A DNA stretch of 64,000 bases from Leptospira sp. WS60.C2. GTDB taxonomy: Bacteria; Spirochaetota; Leptospiria; Leptospirales; Leptospiraceae. Every line of letters begins with the position of its first letter. Positions within the stretch are counted from its first letter, which is position 1. The DNA lies in NCBI RefSeq assembly GCF_040833955.1, contig NZ_CP162133.1, positions 1,634,001 through 1,698,000 of the forward strand, written 5' to 3'. The translations under genes were made by a program, and so were the position numbers. Below the pieces are notes generated by a model, which was given only the letters and a program-made list of their open reading frames with translations, was not told the DNA's origin and ran no database searches. Shown one piece after another: positions 19,556 to 28,901 of this stretch.

Positions 19556-20312
19556 AGTTCCTGATAAAAAAAAGGAATTAGATCCAAATGTAAAAACATT
19601 TCGGATGGAAAATTTAGTTAAAATCTATAACAAACGTAAGGTTGTAGATGGAGTTAGTTTTTACATTAGAAAAGGCGAAATTGTAGGTCTTTTAGGGCCA
19701 AATGGTGCGGGGAAAACAACAAGTTTTTATATGAGTGTTGGTTTTGTTACTCCCGACGAAGGACACGTCTTTATTGATAATGAAGATCTTACAAAAGCAC
19801 CAATGCACATTCGAGCTAGAATGGGGGTTGGATACCTTGCCCAAGAGGCGAGCATTTTTCGTAAACTCACAGTTGCCGAAAATTTAGAAGCTATTTTAGA
19901 AACCATGAATTTACCAGGGGATGAAATCATTCGTAGACGAGATGAGCTTCTTATGGAATTACAAATCATGCGTGTGGCAAACCAAAAGGGATATACCTTG
20001 TCCGGTGGAGAGCGTAGAAGATGTGAAATTGCTAGAGCCCTCGTAACAAACCCCGACTTTATTTTGTTAGATGAGCCTTTTGCTGGTGTTGACCCGATTG
20101 CGGTAAAGGACATTCAAAATGTAATCCAGTCTCTAAAGGAAAGAGGTCTCGGAATCCTCATTACAGATCATAACGTTCGTGAAACGTTAAAAATTACCGA
20201 TAGAGCTTATATTATGTATAGCGGTCGGATTCTCATTTCAGGAACAGCCGATGACTTGATCAATGACCCAGAGACACGTAGGATTTATTTAGGGGAGGAC
20301 TTTAAACTTTAG
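19539..20312 (+). CDS. lptB: LPS export ABC transporter ATP-binding protein LptB
   Basis: An ATPase that drives LPS extraction from the inner membrane with LptF and LptG (not in this window). It has Walker [15 protein letters not shown]-loop [14 protein letters not shown], signature [15 protein letters not shown], Walker [14 protein letters not shown] and the switch His in LITDHNVRE. All are typical of LptB. The N-terminus carries a lysine-rich extension of about 20 residues, so an internal start (ATG of FRMENLVKI) is possible. The next gene, rpoN, starts immediately after the stop. Confidence 0.95.
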   Translation: MVKKSKVPDKKKELDPNVKTFRMENLVKIYNKRKVVDGVSFYIRKGEIVGLLGPNGAGKTTSFYMSVGFVTPDEGHVFIDNEDLTKAPMHIRARMGVGYLAQEASIFRKLTVAENLEAILETMNLPGDEIIRRRDELLMELQIMRVANQKGYTLSGGERRRCEIARALVTNPDFILLDEPFAGVDPIAVKDIQNVIQSLKERGLGILITDHNVRETLKITDRAYIMYSGRILISGTADDLINDPETRRIYLGEDFKL

Positions 20313-21734
20313 ATGAAACTCGGGGCTTCACTTTCACAACGCCAAACGCAGAAACTCGTGATGACCCAGGACTTACGTCAGTCCATAGAACTTTTATCTT
20401 TATCCACATTAGAACTTTCTGACAAAATTCAAAACGAATTACTAGAAAATCCACTTTTAGATGAAGTAGGAGTGGATGAAAAATCGAAAATGCCAGAGTT
20501 GTTTTCTTTTGATGAAGTGAAACGACTGGAAAAATTAAATCATGAAAAAAGTACCGACGTCAATTGGCAAGATAGTTATTCAATCGAAGGGCCACGCACC
20601 TATGATTCAGAAGCCAGTGATCGTAATCAAAAATACATAGAATCCTCCACGCGAGGTGAAACGTTAGAAGAACATCTGTTAAATCAACTTCGTCTCATCA
20701 AATTAACGAAGTTAGAATTTGAGATTGGGGAAGTTCTCATCAGTATGATAGATGAGAAAGGTTTTATCACCGATGATCTAAGTTTGGTTGCCAAAGAAAT
20801 GGGGTATTCTGAAGCAAAACTTCGTCGTGTATTGCAAGTGATCAATGAATTGGATCCCATTGGGATTGGTGCCAAGGATATGCAAGAGACTCTGCTGATC
20901 CAAGCAAGGATATTGTATCCAGACAATTTTTTATTACACCAATTGGTTGGTGAGTTTCTCTCTGATTTAGAAAAAGTTGATTATAAGAAAATTGCAAAAA
21001 ACTTAAAAATTACAGAAGAAGAAATTTTAAGTTTAGCTCGTTTGATCAAAAAGCTAGAACCATACCCAGCGACCACTTACCAAGGCCGGAAGATTGATTA
21101 TGTAGTAGCTGATGTGGTTGTAAAAGAAGTGGGAAATGAATTCAATATTTTTATCAATGATGAATGGTTACCAAAACTAACCATCCAAGAGGAATACAAA
21201 GAACTTCTAAGTCAAAAACTCCCACCTAAAGAAAAGGAATATTTCCAGACCAAATACAGTTCTGCACAGTGGCTCATCAGGTCCATCCAACAAAGGAGGC
21301 AAACCTTACAGAGAGTTGTGAGTTGTATCATTGATTTTCAAGTGGATTTTTTCCGAGGTGGCATTGGTTTTATCAAACCCCTCACATTAAAAGAAGTGGC
21401 AGAAAAATTAAACTTACATGAATCAACAATTTCAAGAATCACTACCAATAAATACATTCAAACCACTTGGGGTATCTTTGAATTAAAATGGTTTTTTTCT
21501 TCTGGTGTGAAGTCTGCTGAAGGTGGAAAAGAAAGTTCCAAAAAAATCCATGAACTCATTCGAAACTTAGTCAAAGAAGAAGATGAGAACAACCCTCTTT
21601 CAGACCAGGACATCGTGGAATTAATGGAGAAAAAAGGTATTGAAATTGCCAGAAGGACAGTGGCAAAATACCGAAAGGTTTTACGTATCCTTCCTTCCAA
21701 CGAAAGAAAGAGAATGAGTTCACTCAAGGGGTAA
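20313..21734 (+). CDS. rpoN: RNA polymerase sigma-54 factor RpoN
   Basis: The alternative sigma factor for -24/-12 promoters, which needs AAA+ activators; 473 residues. Region I is glutamine- and leucine-rich (QRQTQKLVMTQDLRQSIELL). The core-binding region follows, then the helix-turn-helix LKEVAEKLNLHESTISRI and the RpoN box ARRTVAKYRKVL near the C-terminus. It sits directly behind lptB, as in many proteobacteria. The response regulator downstream (24766) is the expected partner type but lacks the sigma-54 contact loop. Confidence 0.96.
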   Translation: MKLGASLSQRQTQKLVMTQDLRQSIELLSLSTLELSDKIQNELLENPLLDEVGVDEKSKMPELFSFDEVKRLEKLNHEKSTDVNWQDSYSIEGPRTYDSEASDRNQKYIESSTRGETLEEHLLNQLRLIKLTKLEFEIGEVLISMIDEKGFITDDLSLVAKEMGYSEAKLRRVLQVINELDPIGIGAKDMQETLLIQARILYPDNFLLHQLVGEFLSDLEKVDYKKIAKNLKITEEEILSLARLIKKLEPYPATTYQGRKIDYVVADVVVKEVGNEFNIFINDEWLPKLTIQEEYKELLSQKLPPKEKEYFQTKYSSAQWLIRSIQQRRQTLQRVVSCIIDFQVDFFRGGIGFIKPLTLKEVAEKLNLHESTISRITTNKYIQTTWGIFELKWFFSSGVKSAEGGKESSKKIHELIRNLVKEEDENNPLSDQDIVELMEKKGIEIARRTVAKYRKVLRILPSNERKRMSSLKG

Positions 21735-21737
21735 TCC

Positions 21738-22706
21738 ATGCCAGTTCCAGGAATCACAGTCGAAACCATACTTCGTGATCATGATGACCTGCAACTTGTC
21801 CTTGTGACAGGAGAGGCTGGACTATCCAATCGAATCAATAGTGCGGAGATCAATCGTCCAGGCCTTTCCCTCACTGGTTTTTTTGATTTTTTTGCGAATG
21901 ATCGAATTCAGATCTTAGGAAAAGGGGAATGGGCGTATTTAAACTCTTTGTCTGATGAGAAACTAAGAGAAATTACGGATAAGTTTTTTGAGTTTCATCT
22001 GAATTGTATTATCTATACTCATGGAAACGAACCACAAATTCCTTTTGTCGAAAGAGCAAAAGAAAAAGGGATTCCTCTTTTCAAAACTGATATCGCCACC
22101 CATCGTTTCATCACATTGATATCTCAAATTTTAGATAGAGCATTGGCACCAAGAACGATGCGACATGGAGTTCTCATTGAAGTATTTGGAATCGGAACTT
22201 TACTCACAGGTCGTTCTGGTGTCGGAAAAAGTGAAACAGCATTAGAGCTCATAGAAAGAGGTCATAGGCTTGTTGCCGATGACATGGTCGAGATCAGACG
22301 TCTGAGCGAGAGTTATCTTATTGGTTCTTGTTCTGATTTACTCCGCCATCATATGGAAATTCGTGGCCTTGGGATTTTGAACATCAAAGATCTGTTTGGT
22401 GTGGGGTCTGTGAGAGACCATAAACTAATCGAACTGATCATCAACCTAAAGGAATGGGAAGAACAAACATCAGGTGATTACGAACGGACTGGGATTGAAC
22501 AAAGTATGGAAGAGATTTTAGGTGTTTCCGTACCGTTTATCGAAATTCCAGTCAAACCAGGACGTAACATTCCGATCATTGTGGAAACAGCAGCTATGAA
22601 CCAAAGACTTCGTAAGATGGGAAAAAATAGCGCAAAAGAATTTTCAAATAAACTCAATACATACATTCAGCAGAGCACCATTGAAACAAATCCAATTAAA
22701 GATTAG
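21738..22706 (+). CDS. hprK: HPr kinase/phosphorylase
   Basis: A bifunctional enzyme that phosphorylates and dephosphorylates HPr on a regulatory serine; 322 residues. It has the P-loop GRSGVGKS (residues 158-165) and the HprK signature around LGIGTLLTG, EIRGLGILNIKDLFG. The C-terminal K-loop region (VPFIEIPVKPGRN) is present. It is encoded directly before its substrate HPr, with a 26-base overlap. No PTS sugar permease lies in the window, so a regulatory role apart from sugar uptake is likely. Confidence 0.96.
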   Translation: MPVPGITVETILRDHDDLQLVLVTGEAGLSNRINSAEINRPGLSLTGFFDFFANDRIQILGKGEWAYLNSLSDEKLREITDKFFEFHLNCIIYTHGNEPQIPFVERAKEKGIPLFKTDIATHRFITLISQILDRALAPRTMRHGVLIEVFGIGTLLTGRSGVGKSETALELIERGHRLVADDMVEIRRLSESYLIGSCSDLLRHHMEIRGLGILNIKDLFGVGSVRDHKLIELIINLKEWEEQTSGDYERTGIEQSMEEILGVSVPFIEIPVKPGRNIPIIVETAAMNQRLRKMGKNSAKEFSNKLNTYIQQSTIETNPIKD

Positions 22707-22956
22707 AGACGATAGCACAGGACTACACGCCAGACCAGCCTCTTTATTCGTCAAAGTAGCTGCTGGGTTTCCTTGTGAAATTTTTGTCAAAAAAGACGAC
22801 ATAGAGGTAAATGGAAAATCGATTATGGGTCTTATGATGCTTGCCCTTGGACCAGGGACTGAATTTTCCGTGATTGCGGACGGAAACAAAGAGGAGGAAG
22901 CACTGGAGGCATTGCAGGCATTAGTTGTTCAGAATTTTGAAACAAATGCCAAGTAG
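22681..22956 (+). CDS. ptsH: Phosphocarrier protein HPr
   Basis: A small phosphocarrier of 91 residues with a TTG start inside hprK. It has the active-site histidine (His16 in TGLHARPAS) and the regulatory serine (Ser47 in NGKSIMGLMMLALG), spaced 31 residues apart as in B. subtilis HPr (His15 and Ser46). Both phosphorylation modes are therefore possible: by EI at His and by HprK at Ser. The 3' end overlaps the start of the histidine kinase gene. Confidence 0.94.
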   Translation: MKQIQLKIRDDSTGLHARPASLFVKVAAGFPCEIFVKKDDIEVNGKSIMGLMMLALGPGTEFSVIADGNKEEEALEALQALVVQNFETNAK

Positions 22957-24766
22957 ATTTTTACATATCTTACCCAAACTATCTGATGAAAATAGATATT
23001 ACTTACGTGATATATTCATTTTTATCATTACATTAGCAATATCTGTCGGATTTTCTGAACTTGTATTTTTCAGAGAAGAGGAAATCTCATTTTCCTCTAA
23101 ATTAGATACTTATGTATTTATCTTAATTCCTTTTTTTATATTATCTCTGATCTTAAGTTACATTTATCGGAATCGAAGGAACCGTGAAACAGGGAAAATT
23201 CGAAGTTCCATTCGATACAGGCTTACTCTTGCTTTTTTATTTGTAGCACTTGTTCCTTCCTTACCAATCTTCATTTTATCCTCAAATTTAACAGGCCGGT
23301 TGATTGAAGGGTTTTATCGTGTGGACATTTCGAATGCATTACGATCTGCCAATGGAATCGTAGAACAATTGGAAAAGGAAAATGAAGTTTCGTTTTTGGA
23401 AATTGTTTCTAAGTTTCGTTCGATACTACTTCGCGAAAGAAAGGATAGTTTTACTGTTTTTCAGAAAGGAATTAAAACTGGTCTTTTTGAGAAGAATGAG
23501 TTCTATTTAGGATATATAGACAAAGGCCGAGTTCAGTTCGAATCCAAGAATTTATATCGCTATTTTTCTAAATTAGAATTCCAAGAAACAAAAGAAGACG
23601 GGATTTTCCTTAGCCGATATTATGATTCTGATAAGGCCTATCTGGTAAGTAGATTTTTCATTGATTCGGATCGAGTCATTTTTGTCGCTGAAAGAATTCA
23701 TAGAGGATTGGAAGCTGATGTTTCGAATATTATCAATGCTACCTCTACCTATGAAAAGGTCAGTTTGTGGAAAGAAAAAATTCCTTTTAGTGTTCGCATA
23801 ACAATTGCTAGTTTTTCTTTTTCAATGTTTCTCATCGCAATTTTATTTTCGTTTTTGTTTGCAAGAAGGATTTCAAAACCTATCATTGATTTAGCAAATG
23901 CAACAAAAAAAGTTTCCTTAGGTGAGTCAGATATTCGTCTAGAAAAGACAGAAGAAGGAGAAATGGGTATTTTGATTGATAGTTTCAATCAAATGGTGAG
24001 TGACTTAAAAGCAAAATCGGATGAGCTCATGCACACACAAAGGATTGCTGCTTGGAAGGAAGTAGCACAACGTATGGCTCATGAGATCAAAAATCCTCTG
24101 ACTCCGATCCAACTTTCCGCGCAAAGGATCCAACGGAAGTTTCAAAATCCCAAAAAAGAAAACCTTGAATCAGTGATATTTGACGCAACGGAAACGATAA
24201 TTGGGCAAGTGAGAGTGCTCGAACACTTGGTAAAGGAGTTTAGTGAATTTGCCAGAATGCCTGTTCCTGTACTCATCAACCAACATATTAACCCAATTTT
24301 AGAAGATGCTGTTGCTTTATTTCGAGATACCACTGACATTGAATTTGAACTTAAATTGGCTGAAAACTTACCAGAAGTGTTTCTCGATAAACGGCTGTTT
24401 CTTGGAGTTATAAATAATTTAATCAAAAATGCCGTGGAAGCTATTTATTCCCAAGAAAATCCCAAAGAGGAAATGGATATCTTAAGTTCGAAACGAAACA
24501 AAATTCGAATCATGTCAAAATTACAGAAAAGGGCACTCAGAAAGAGTATTGTCATAGAAATTGACGACACTGGTCCTGGTTTAAGAGACGAATGGAAAGA
24601 AAAAATATTTGAACCCTATTTTTCAACAAAGGAAAAACATGGATCAGGGATTGGACTTGCTATTGTACAAAAAACAATCATTGACCATCACGGACATATC
24701 TCCGTAGAGAATTCTAAGTTAGGTGGATGTAAGTTTCGTATAGAACTTCCTTTAGAACTTTCATAA
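22946..24766 (+). CDS. ntrY: NtrY-like sensor histidine kinase
   Basis: A membrane sensor kinase of about 606 residues. Helices lie near the N-terminus (two or three, about 20-95) and again at about 280-305, framing a periplasmic region. A HAMP domain (RRISKPIIDLANATKK) follows, then the H-box AHEIKNPLTPIQL with phosphoacceptor His379, N-box NNLIKNAVEAI, G1 DDTGPGL and G2 GSGIGLAIV. It lacks an evident PAS domain between HAMP and H-box. ATG 22946 is preferred over TTG 22925. It overlaps the regulator gene by 1 base. Confidence 0.9.
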   Translation: MPSRFLHILPKLSDENRYYLRDIFIFIITLAISVGFSELVFFREEEISFSSKLDTYVFILIPFFILSLILSYIYRNRRNRETGKIRSSIRYRLTLAFLFVALVPSLPIFILSSNLTGRLIEGFYRVDISNALRSANGIVEQLEKENEVSFLEIVSKFRSILLRERKDSFTVFQKGIKTGLFEKNEFYLGYIDKGRVQFESKNLYRYFSKLEFQETKEDGIFLSRYYDSDKAYLVSRFFIDSDRVIFVAERIHRGLEADVSNIINATSTYEKVSLWKEKIPFSVRITIASFSFSMFLIAILFSFLFARRISKPIIDLANATKKVSLGESDIRLEKTEEGEMGILIDSFNQMVSDLKAKSDELMHTQRIAAWKEVAQRMAHEIKNPLTPIQLSAQRIQRKFQNPKKENLESVIFDATETIIGQVRVLEHLVKEFSEFARMPVPVLINQHINPILEDAVALFRDTTDIEFELKLAENLPEVFLDKRLFLGVINNLIKNAVEAIYSQENPKEEMDILSSKRNKIRIMSKLQKRALRKSIVIEIDDTGPGLRDEWKEKIFEPYFSTKEKHGSGIGLAIVQKTIIDHHGHISVENSKLGGCKFRIELPLELS

Positions 24767-26118
24767 TGCAAAAATTGATCTACATATTAGATGATGAAAA
24801 AGAGATTCGTAAAACCTTACGGGCGATTTTAGAGGATGAAGATTATTCTGTAGAAGATTTTGCCAATAGCAAAAGCTTGATGAAGTCTTTGTCGAAAGAT
24901 AGGCCATCTCTTGTGTTATTGGATGTTTGGGTAGGAAAGGAAGATGGATTGTCCATTTTAGATGAATGCAAAAAGTTATATCCCAACCTTCCGATTGTGA
25001 TGATTTCGGGACACGGAACCATTGAACTTGCTGTGAATGCAACAAAGAAGGGTGCTGTCGATTTTTTAGAAAAACCTTTATCCATTGAAAAGGTAATTCA
25101 AACCATCGAATCCTCGATTGAGAAAACAAAGGAAGGAGAATTTCCTTCCTTTCGTTTGGATGTAGATGAAATTCTCGGAGAATCTTCTTCCATTCGTAGG
25201 GTTAAGTTTGCTATATCTCAAGCAGCTGAAACGAATGCTCGCGTGTTTATTTATGGAGAAAATGGAACGGGTAAGGAACTAACTGCTCGAGCTATCCATT
25301 TAAATTCCAAACGAAAACAGGAACCATACATTGTTTTCAATTGTGCGTCCTTACCTGAGGAAGGTTTGGAATCGGAATTATTTGGTTCGGAGACCATCAT
25401 ACAAGGTAGTACTTCCGAGGTAAAGATAGGGAAGTGGGAACAGGCCCATAATGGAACCTTATTTTTGGATGAGGTTTGTGATCTAAGTTTAGCACAACAA
25501 TCGAAGGTTTTAAAAGCGATTCTAGAACAAAAAATCGAACGTGTTGGTGGAAAAGATTACATTCTAGTAGATGTTAGAATCATCGCAGCTACAAATTCAA
25601 ATGTCGAGGACGCAATTCGAGAAGGAAAATTTAGAGAGGATTTATATTATGCGTTAAATGTGATTCCACTCGAGTTACCTCCGTTACGTGAAAGAAGCCA
25701 GGACATCCCTTTACTTGCCGAATATTATTTAAAAAAGTCAATTGCAGAAAACAACTTATCTCATAAAATCATTGATCGAGAAGGTCTCGATACACTCATT
25801 TCTCATTTTTGGCCGGGGAATGTGAGAGAACTTGCAAATATCATCGAACGTTTGAGTATCCTTGTTCCTGGAGATACCATTCGGGCGAAGGACGTGAAAG
25901 AAGCTCTGCATGGTTTTAAAAAAGCAAATGAAATGGTGGCTAGGGGCGATTTAAAACATGCCAAAGAAGAATTTGAACGCCAGTACATCATCAAAACCCT
26001 GCAAATTTGTGAAGGGAACGTGACTCGCACCTCTAAGGCACTTGGCATTGAAAGAACACATTTGTACAGAAAATTAAGGGCACTGAATATCTCTGTGGAC
26101 CAACTGATTGAAGGTTAG
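24766..26118 (+). CDS. ntrX: NtrX-like response regulator (receiver, AAA+, Fis HTH) without GAFTGA
   Basis: A 450-residue response regulator. The receiver domain has phosphoacceptor Asp53 (LVLLDVW) and acidic pair Asp9/Asp10. The AAA+ domain has Walker A GENGTGKE, Walker B GTLFLDEV, an arginine-finger region and FWPGNVRELANIIERL. A Fis-type helix-turn-helix ends the protein (VTRTSKALGIERTHLYRKL). The sigma-54-contacting GAFTGA loop is absent: where LFGxxxGAFTGA is expected the sequence reads LFGSETIIQGSTSE. It may act without sigma-54, as described for some alphaproteobacterial NtrX. Confidence 0.9.
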   Translation: MQKLIYILDDEKEIRKTLRAILEDEDYSVEDFANSKSLMKSLSKDRPSLVLLDVWVGKEDGLSILDECKKLYPNLPIVMISGHGTIELAVNATKKGAVDFLEKPLSIEKVIQTIESSIEKTKEGEFPSFRLDVDEILGESSSIRRVKFAISQAAETNARVFIYGENGTGKELTARAIHLNSKRKQEPYIVFNCASLPEEGLESELFGSETIIQGSTSEVKIGKWEQAHNGTLFLDEVCDLSLAQQSKVLKAILEQKIERVGGKDYILVDVRIIAATNSNVEDAIREGKFREDLYYALNVIPLELPPLRERSQDIPLLAEYYLKKSIAENNLSHKIIDREGLDTLISHFWPGNVRELANIIERLSILVPGDTIRAKDVKEALHGFKKANEMVARGDLKHAKEEFERQYIIKTLQICEGNVTRTSKALGIERTHLYRKLRALNISVDQLIEG

Positions 26119-26119
26119 T

Positions 26120-26938
26120 ATGAACCAAAAAAAAATCTTAGAATCGTTTTCTGACATTCTCAAAGAAACAAAATTTCTCATTCAAAATCAGGCGATTTCT
26201 GTGTTTCGATTTCAAAATGAAACAGATCCCAATGATTATGTATTCCCATGGAAATCAAAAGTTCCTGAATCACTTGAAAATCAGAAAAAACAGCAAAAAG
26301 AAATTCAAAGAAAAAGTAGAGACTTGATCAATTTCTCTTGTACGCTTTGCCAAGGAAAGTTAAGTGGAGTTCGTCAATTTTTACATAAAGGTAGAAAGCC
26401 AATTTTGGTTTTGCATTATTCTGGTGCAACGACAGCGAAAGAAAAACCTTTTACCAAAACTAGACCCAATCAAATTTTCAAAGACAAACTAACGGAAATG
26501 AGTTGGGACTCCATCATTAAGAAGGTTTTTGGATTTTCTTATGAAGAGTTTTTTTACCAAGAATACCCTGCTTGCACATTTTCGCACACAGATTCTAAAG
26601 AATCAGATTGGTTTGGTCGTCTGGAGCATTGTAAAGTGCATGTAAAAGAAACGGTTGAAGAATTTGGAATCAAAGGCATTGTGATTTTAGGTTCTTCTGC
26701 TAGACTCCTTTTCGGTGCAGAAAAGGCAAAGGAACAACTTGGGAAGGTGATCGAGTGGGAATTACTGGGAAACAAAATTCCACTTCTCACAACCCGTTCT
26801 CCTGAGGCTCTTGTGTTTCTGGAAGAAAAGGCAAAGAAAGCAGATTCCGAAACGAATCTGTTTCAATATGGAAAGGAAAAACAAGATCTAGAAGATAGTT
26901 TTATTTCTCATCTATCTATCTTAAAACCATATTTATAA
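26120..26938 (+). CDS. Uracil-DNA glycosylase superfamily-like protein (divergent)
   Basis: A 272-residue protein whose layout recalls family 4 uracil-DNA glycosylases. A CxxC pair occurs at residues 74 and 77 (FSCTLCQGK), with two more cysteines in the middle (PACTFSH and LEHCKVHV, 19 residues apart), followed by the family-like strand GIKGIVILGSSARLLFG. The four cysteines are placed as for the [4Fe-4S] cluster. The catalytic GEAPG-type motif and the C-terminal HPS motif are not recognisable. Activity is therefore doubtful. It lies between ntrX and priA, 1 base from each. Confidence 0.55.
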   Translation: MNQKKILESFSDILKETKFLIQNQAISVFRFQNETDPNDYVFPWKSKVPESLENQKKQQKEIQRKSRDLINFSCTLCQGKLSGVRQFLHKGRKPILVLHYSGATTAKEKPFTKTRPNQIFKDKLTEMSWDSIIKKVFGFSYEEFFYQEYPACTFSHTDSKESDWFGRLEHCKVHVKETVEEFGIKGIVILGSSARLLFGAEKAKEQLGKVIEWELLGNKIPLLTTRSPEALVFLEEKAKKADSETNLFQYGKEKQDLEDSFISHLSILKPYL

Positions 26939-26939
26939 T

Positions 26940-28892
26940 ATGATCCAATATGCGGAAGTTGCCCTGAATGTGTCCTGGGAACAGAATACATTAACGTATG
27001 AGATTCCTAGTTCCATCCAAACCTTAAAACCTGGAGTTCGTGTCCTTGTTCCTTTGAATGGTAAGGATTGGGAAGGTGTAGTCATAGAGATTCACAAAAA
27101 TGAACCTAATTATGAAACCTTAAAGATTCTCAAACAAATCGACGCTGAACCAGTGTTAACCAAAGAACAGTTAGACTTAGCATCTTGGATGGCCGACCAT
27201 TATCTCTCATCCCTTGGAGAAGCTTTATTTTTAATGGTTCCAAAAGGAAAAAAAAGAAAGGTACAAGTTGAAAAAAATCATACAATCCAAACTCACCTTC
27301 TTCATCCGTTAAACGAAGCTCAAGGAAAAGCCTTAAGGGAAATTAAATCACAAACGATTTCTAATACCCATCTTTTGTATGGAATCACAGGAAGTGGAAA
27401 AACCGAAGTTTATCTACATTTGATGAAAGAAGTTCTCGAATCTCAGAAAGGCACTGTTCTGTTTCTTGTACCTGAGATTTCTCTCATGTATCCCACCATC
27501 ACACGCATCGAGACGATTTTTCCGGGCCAGGTTGCCGTTCTCCATTCGCATTTACGCATATCAGAAAAATTCCAAAACTATTTGGATTTAAAAGAAGGTA
27601 AAAAAAGAATCTGCATCGGCACACGTTCTGCTGTTTTTGCACCTGTTTCGGATCTCAAACTCATCATCATGGACGAAGAACATGATGCTTCCTACAAAGA
27701 AAACGGAGCCCCTCGGTATCATGCAAGACAAGTTGCGTTACAACGGATTGTCAAGAGTGGTGGAAAACTACTACTTGGTTCTGCAACTCCAAGTGTGGAA
27801 TTGTACTACCTTGCCAAGTCAGGGCAAATTGGGTTTTCTCAGTTGGAAAAAAGAGCAAATCCTTTAGCCAAACTTCCTTCGGTAGAGATGGCAGAAAAAG
27901 GGGACGATAAACACCTAATTGTTGGTGACCTGCAATTTAAAATCGCTGACCGGTTAAAAAAGAAAGAACAAATCATTCTCCTATTAAACCGGAGAGGTTA
28001 CAATCCCTTCATTTATTCGCCTAACACAAAAGAATTCGTTCATTGTCCAAAGTGTACCGCGACACTTTGTTTCCATTCCGATCAAACGGTAAGATGCCAT
28101 TTGTGTGGTTACAAATCAAGTTTTCGTAATTTAAAACAAATGATAGGCGAGGATTTGGAACTCTTCGGTGCAGGGACACAAAAATTAGAAGAGTATTTAC
28201 TTTCTCATTTCCCGCAGGCAAGGATCGAACGCCTCGACCAAGACAGTTCTAAAAATAAAGATGTCACGAGGGAAGTTCTCGAAAAATTAGGTGAGGGGGA
28301 GCTTGATATCTTAACTGGAACACAGATGATCGCCAAAGGTCTTGATTATGCCAATGTAACCCTTGTTGGAATTTTAAACGCCAATCATGGGTTAGGTGTT
28401 CCCGACTTTCGTAGCAGTGAACGAACCTATGCCTTGGTTTCGCAGGTAGCAGGTCGTGCCGGACGAGGGGAAAAACCGGGTGAGGTGATCATCCAATCAA
28501 ACGATCCTGAACATCCTGTGCTTAAAATGGCAAAAGAACAAAACTATCCAGCCTTTTTTGAATGGGAGTTACAGTTTCGAAAAGAACTTTCCTATCCACC
28601 CTTTGTTCGGTTAGCTCGTCTTGTGTTTCGTTCTAAATATGAAGATGTAGTAAGTAAACAATCCGTTTTGTATGGGGAACTCATCAAAGAAAAAAAAGAC
28701 GAATCCATTACGATGCTCGGTCCCACTCAATGTCCTTTTTATAAAATTGATAATAATTTTCGGTATCACATTCTATTAAAAGCCAAAACCATTACGGCGC
28801 TTCGTAGTCTTTTAAAAGAAACAAAACAAACGTTCAAAGTGGATCACAAATGTTACATCGAATATGATTTGGATCCGCTCGAACTTGTATAG
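26940..28892 (+). CDS. priA: Primosomal replication restart helicase PriA
   Basis: A superfamily 2 helicase that reloads the replisome at stalled forks; 650 residues. It has Walker A GITGSGKTEVYL, the DEEH box (IIMDEEHDASYKE), GSATPSVE, LLNRRGYNP and the C-terminal QVAGRAGRGEKPGEVIIQ. PriA normally has eight cysteines for two zinc ions. Here the four of the inner site are present (C369, C372, C386, C389), while both outer pairs are missing (YSPN and KSSFRNLKQMIG replace them). It starts 1 base after the preceding gene and is followed by fmt. Confidence 0.94.
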   Translation: MIQYAEVALNVSWEQNTLTYEIPSSIQTLKPGVRVLVPLNGKDWEGVVIEIHKNEPNYETLKILKQIDAEPVLTKEQLDLASWMADHYLSSLGEALFLMVPKGKKRKVQVEKNHTIQTHLLHPLNEAQGKALREIKSQTISNTHLLYGITGSGKTEVYLHLMKEVLESQKGTVLFLVPEISLMYPTITRIETIFPGQVAVLHSHLRISEKFQNYLDLKEGKKRICIGTRSAVFAPVSDLKLIIMDEEHDASYKENGAPRYHARQVALQRIVKSGGKLLLGSATPSVELYYLAKSGQIGFSQLEKRANPLAKLPSVEMAEKGDDKHLIVGDLQFKIADRLKKKEQIILLLNRRGYNPFIYSPNTKEFVHCPKCTATLCFHSDQTVRCHLCGYKSSFRNLKQMIGEDLELFGAGTQKLEEYLLSHFPQARIERLDQDSSKNKDVTREVLEKLGEGELDILTGTQMIAKGLDYANVTLVGILNANHGLGVPDFRSSERTYALVSQVAGRAGRGEKPGEVIIQSNDPEHPVLKMAKEQNYPAFFEWELQFRKELSYPPFVRLARLVFRSKYEDVVSKQSVLYGELIKEKKDESITMLGPTQCPFYKIDNNFRYHILLKAKTITALRSLLKETKQTFKVDHKCYIEYDLDPLELV

Positions 28893-28901
28893 GGAAAACA
28901 T

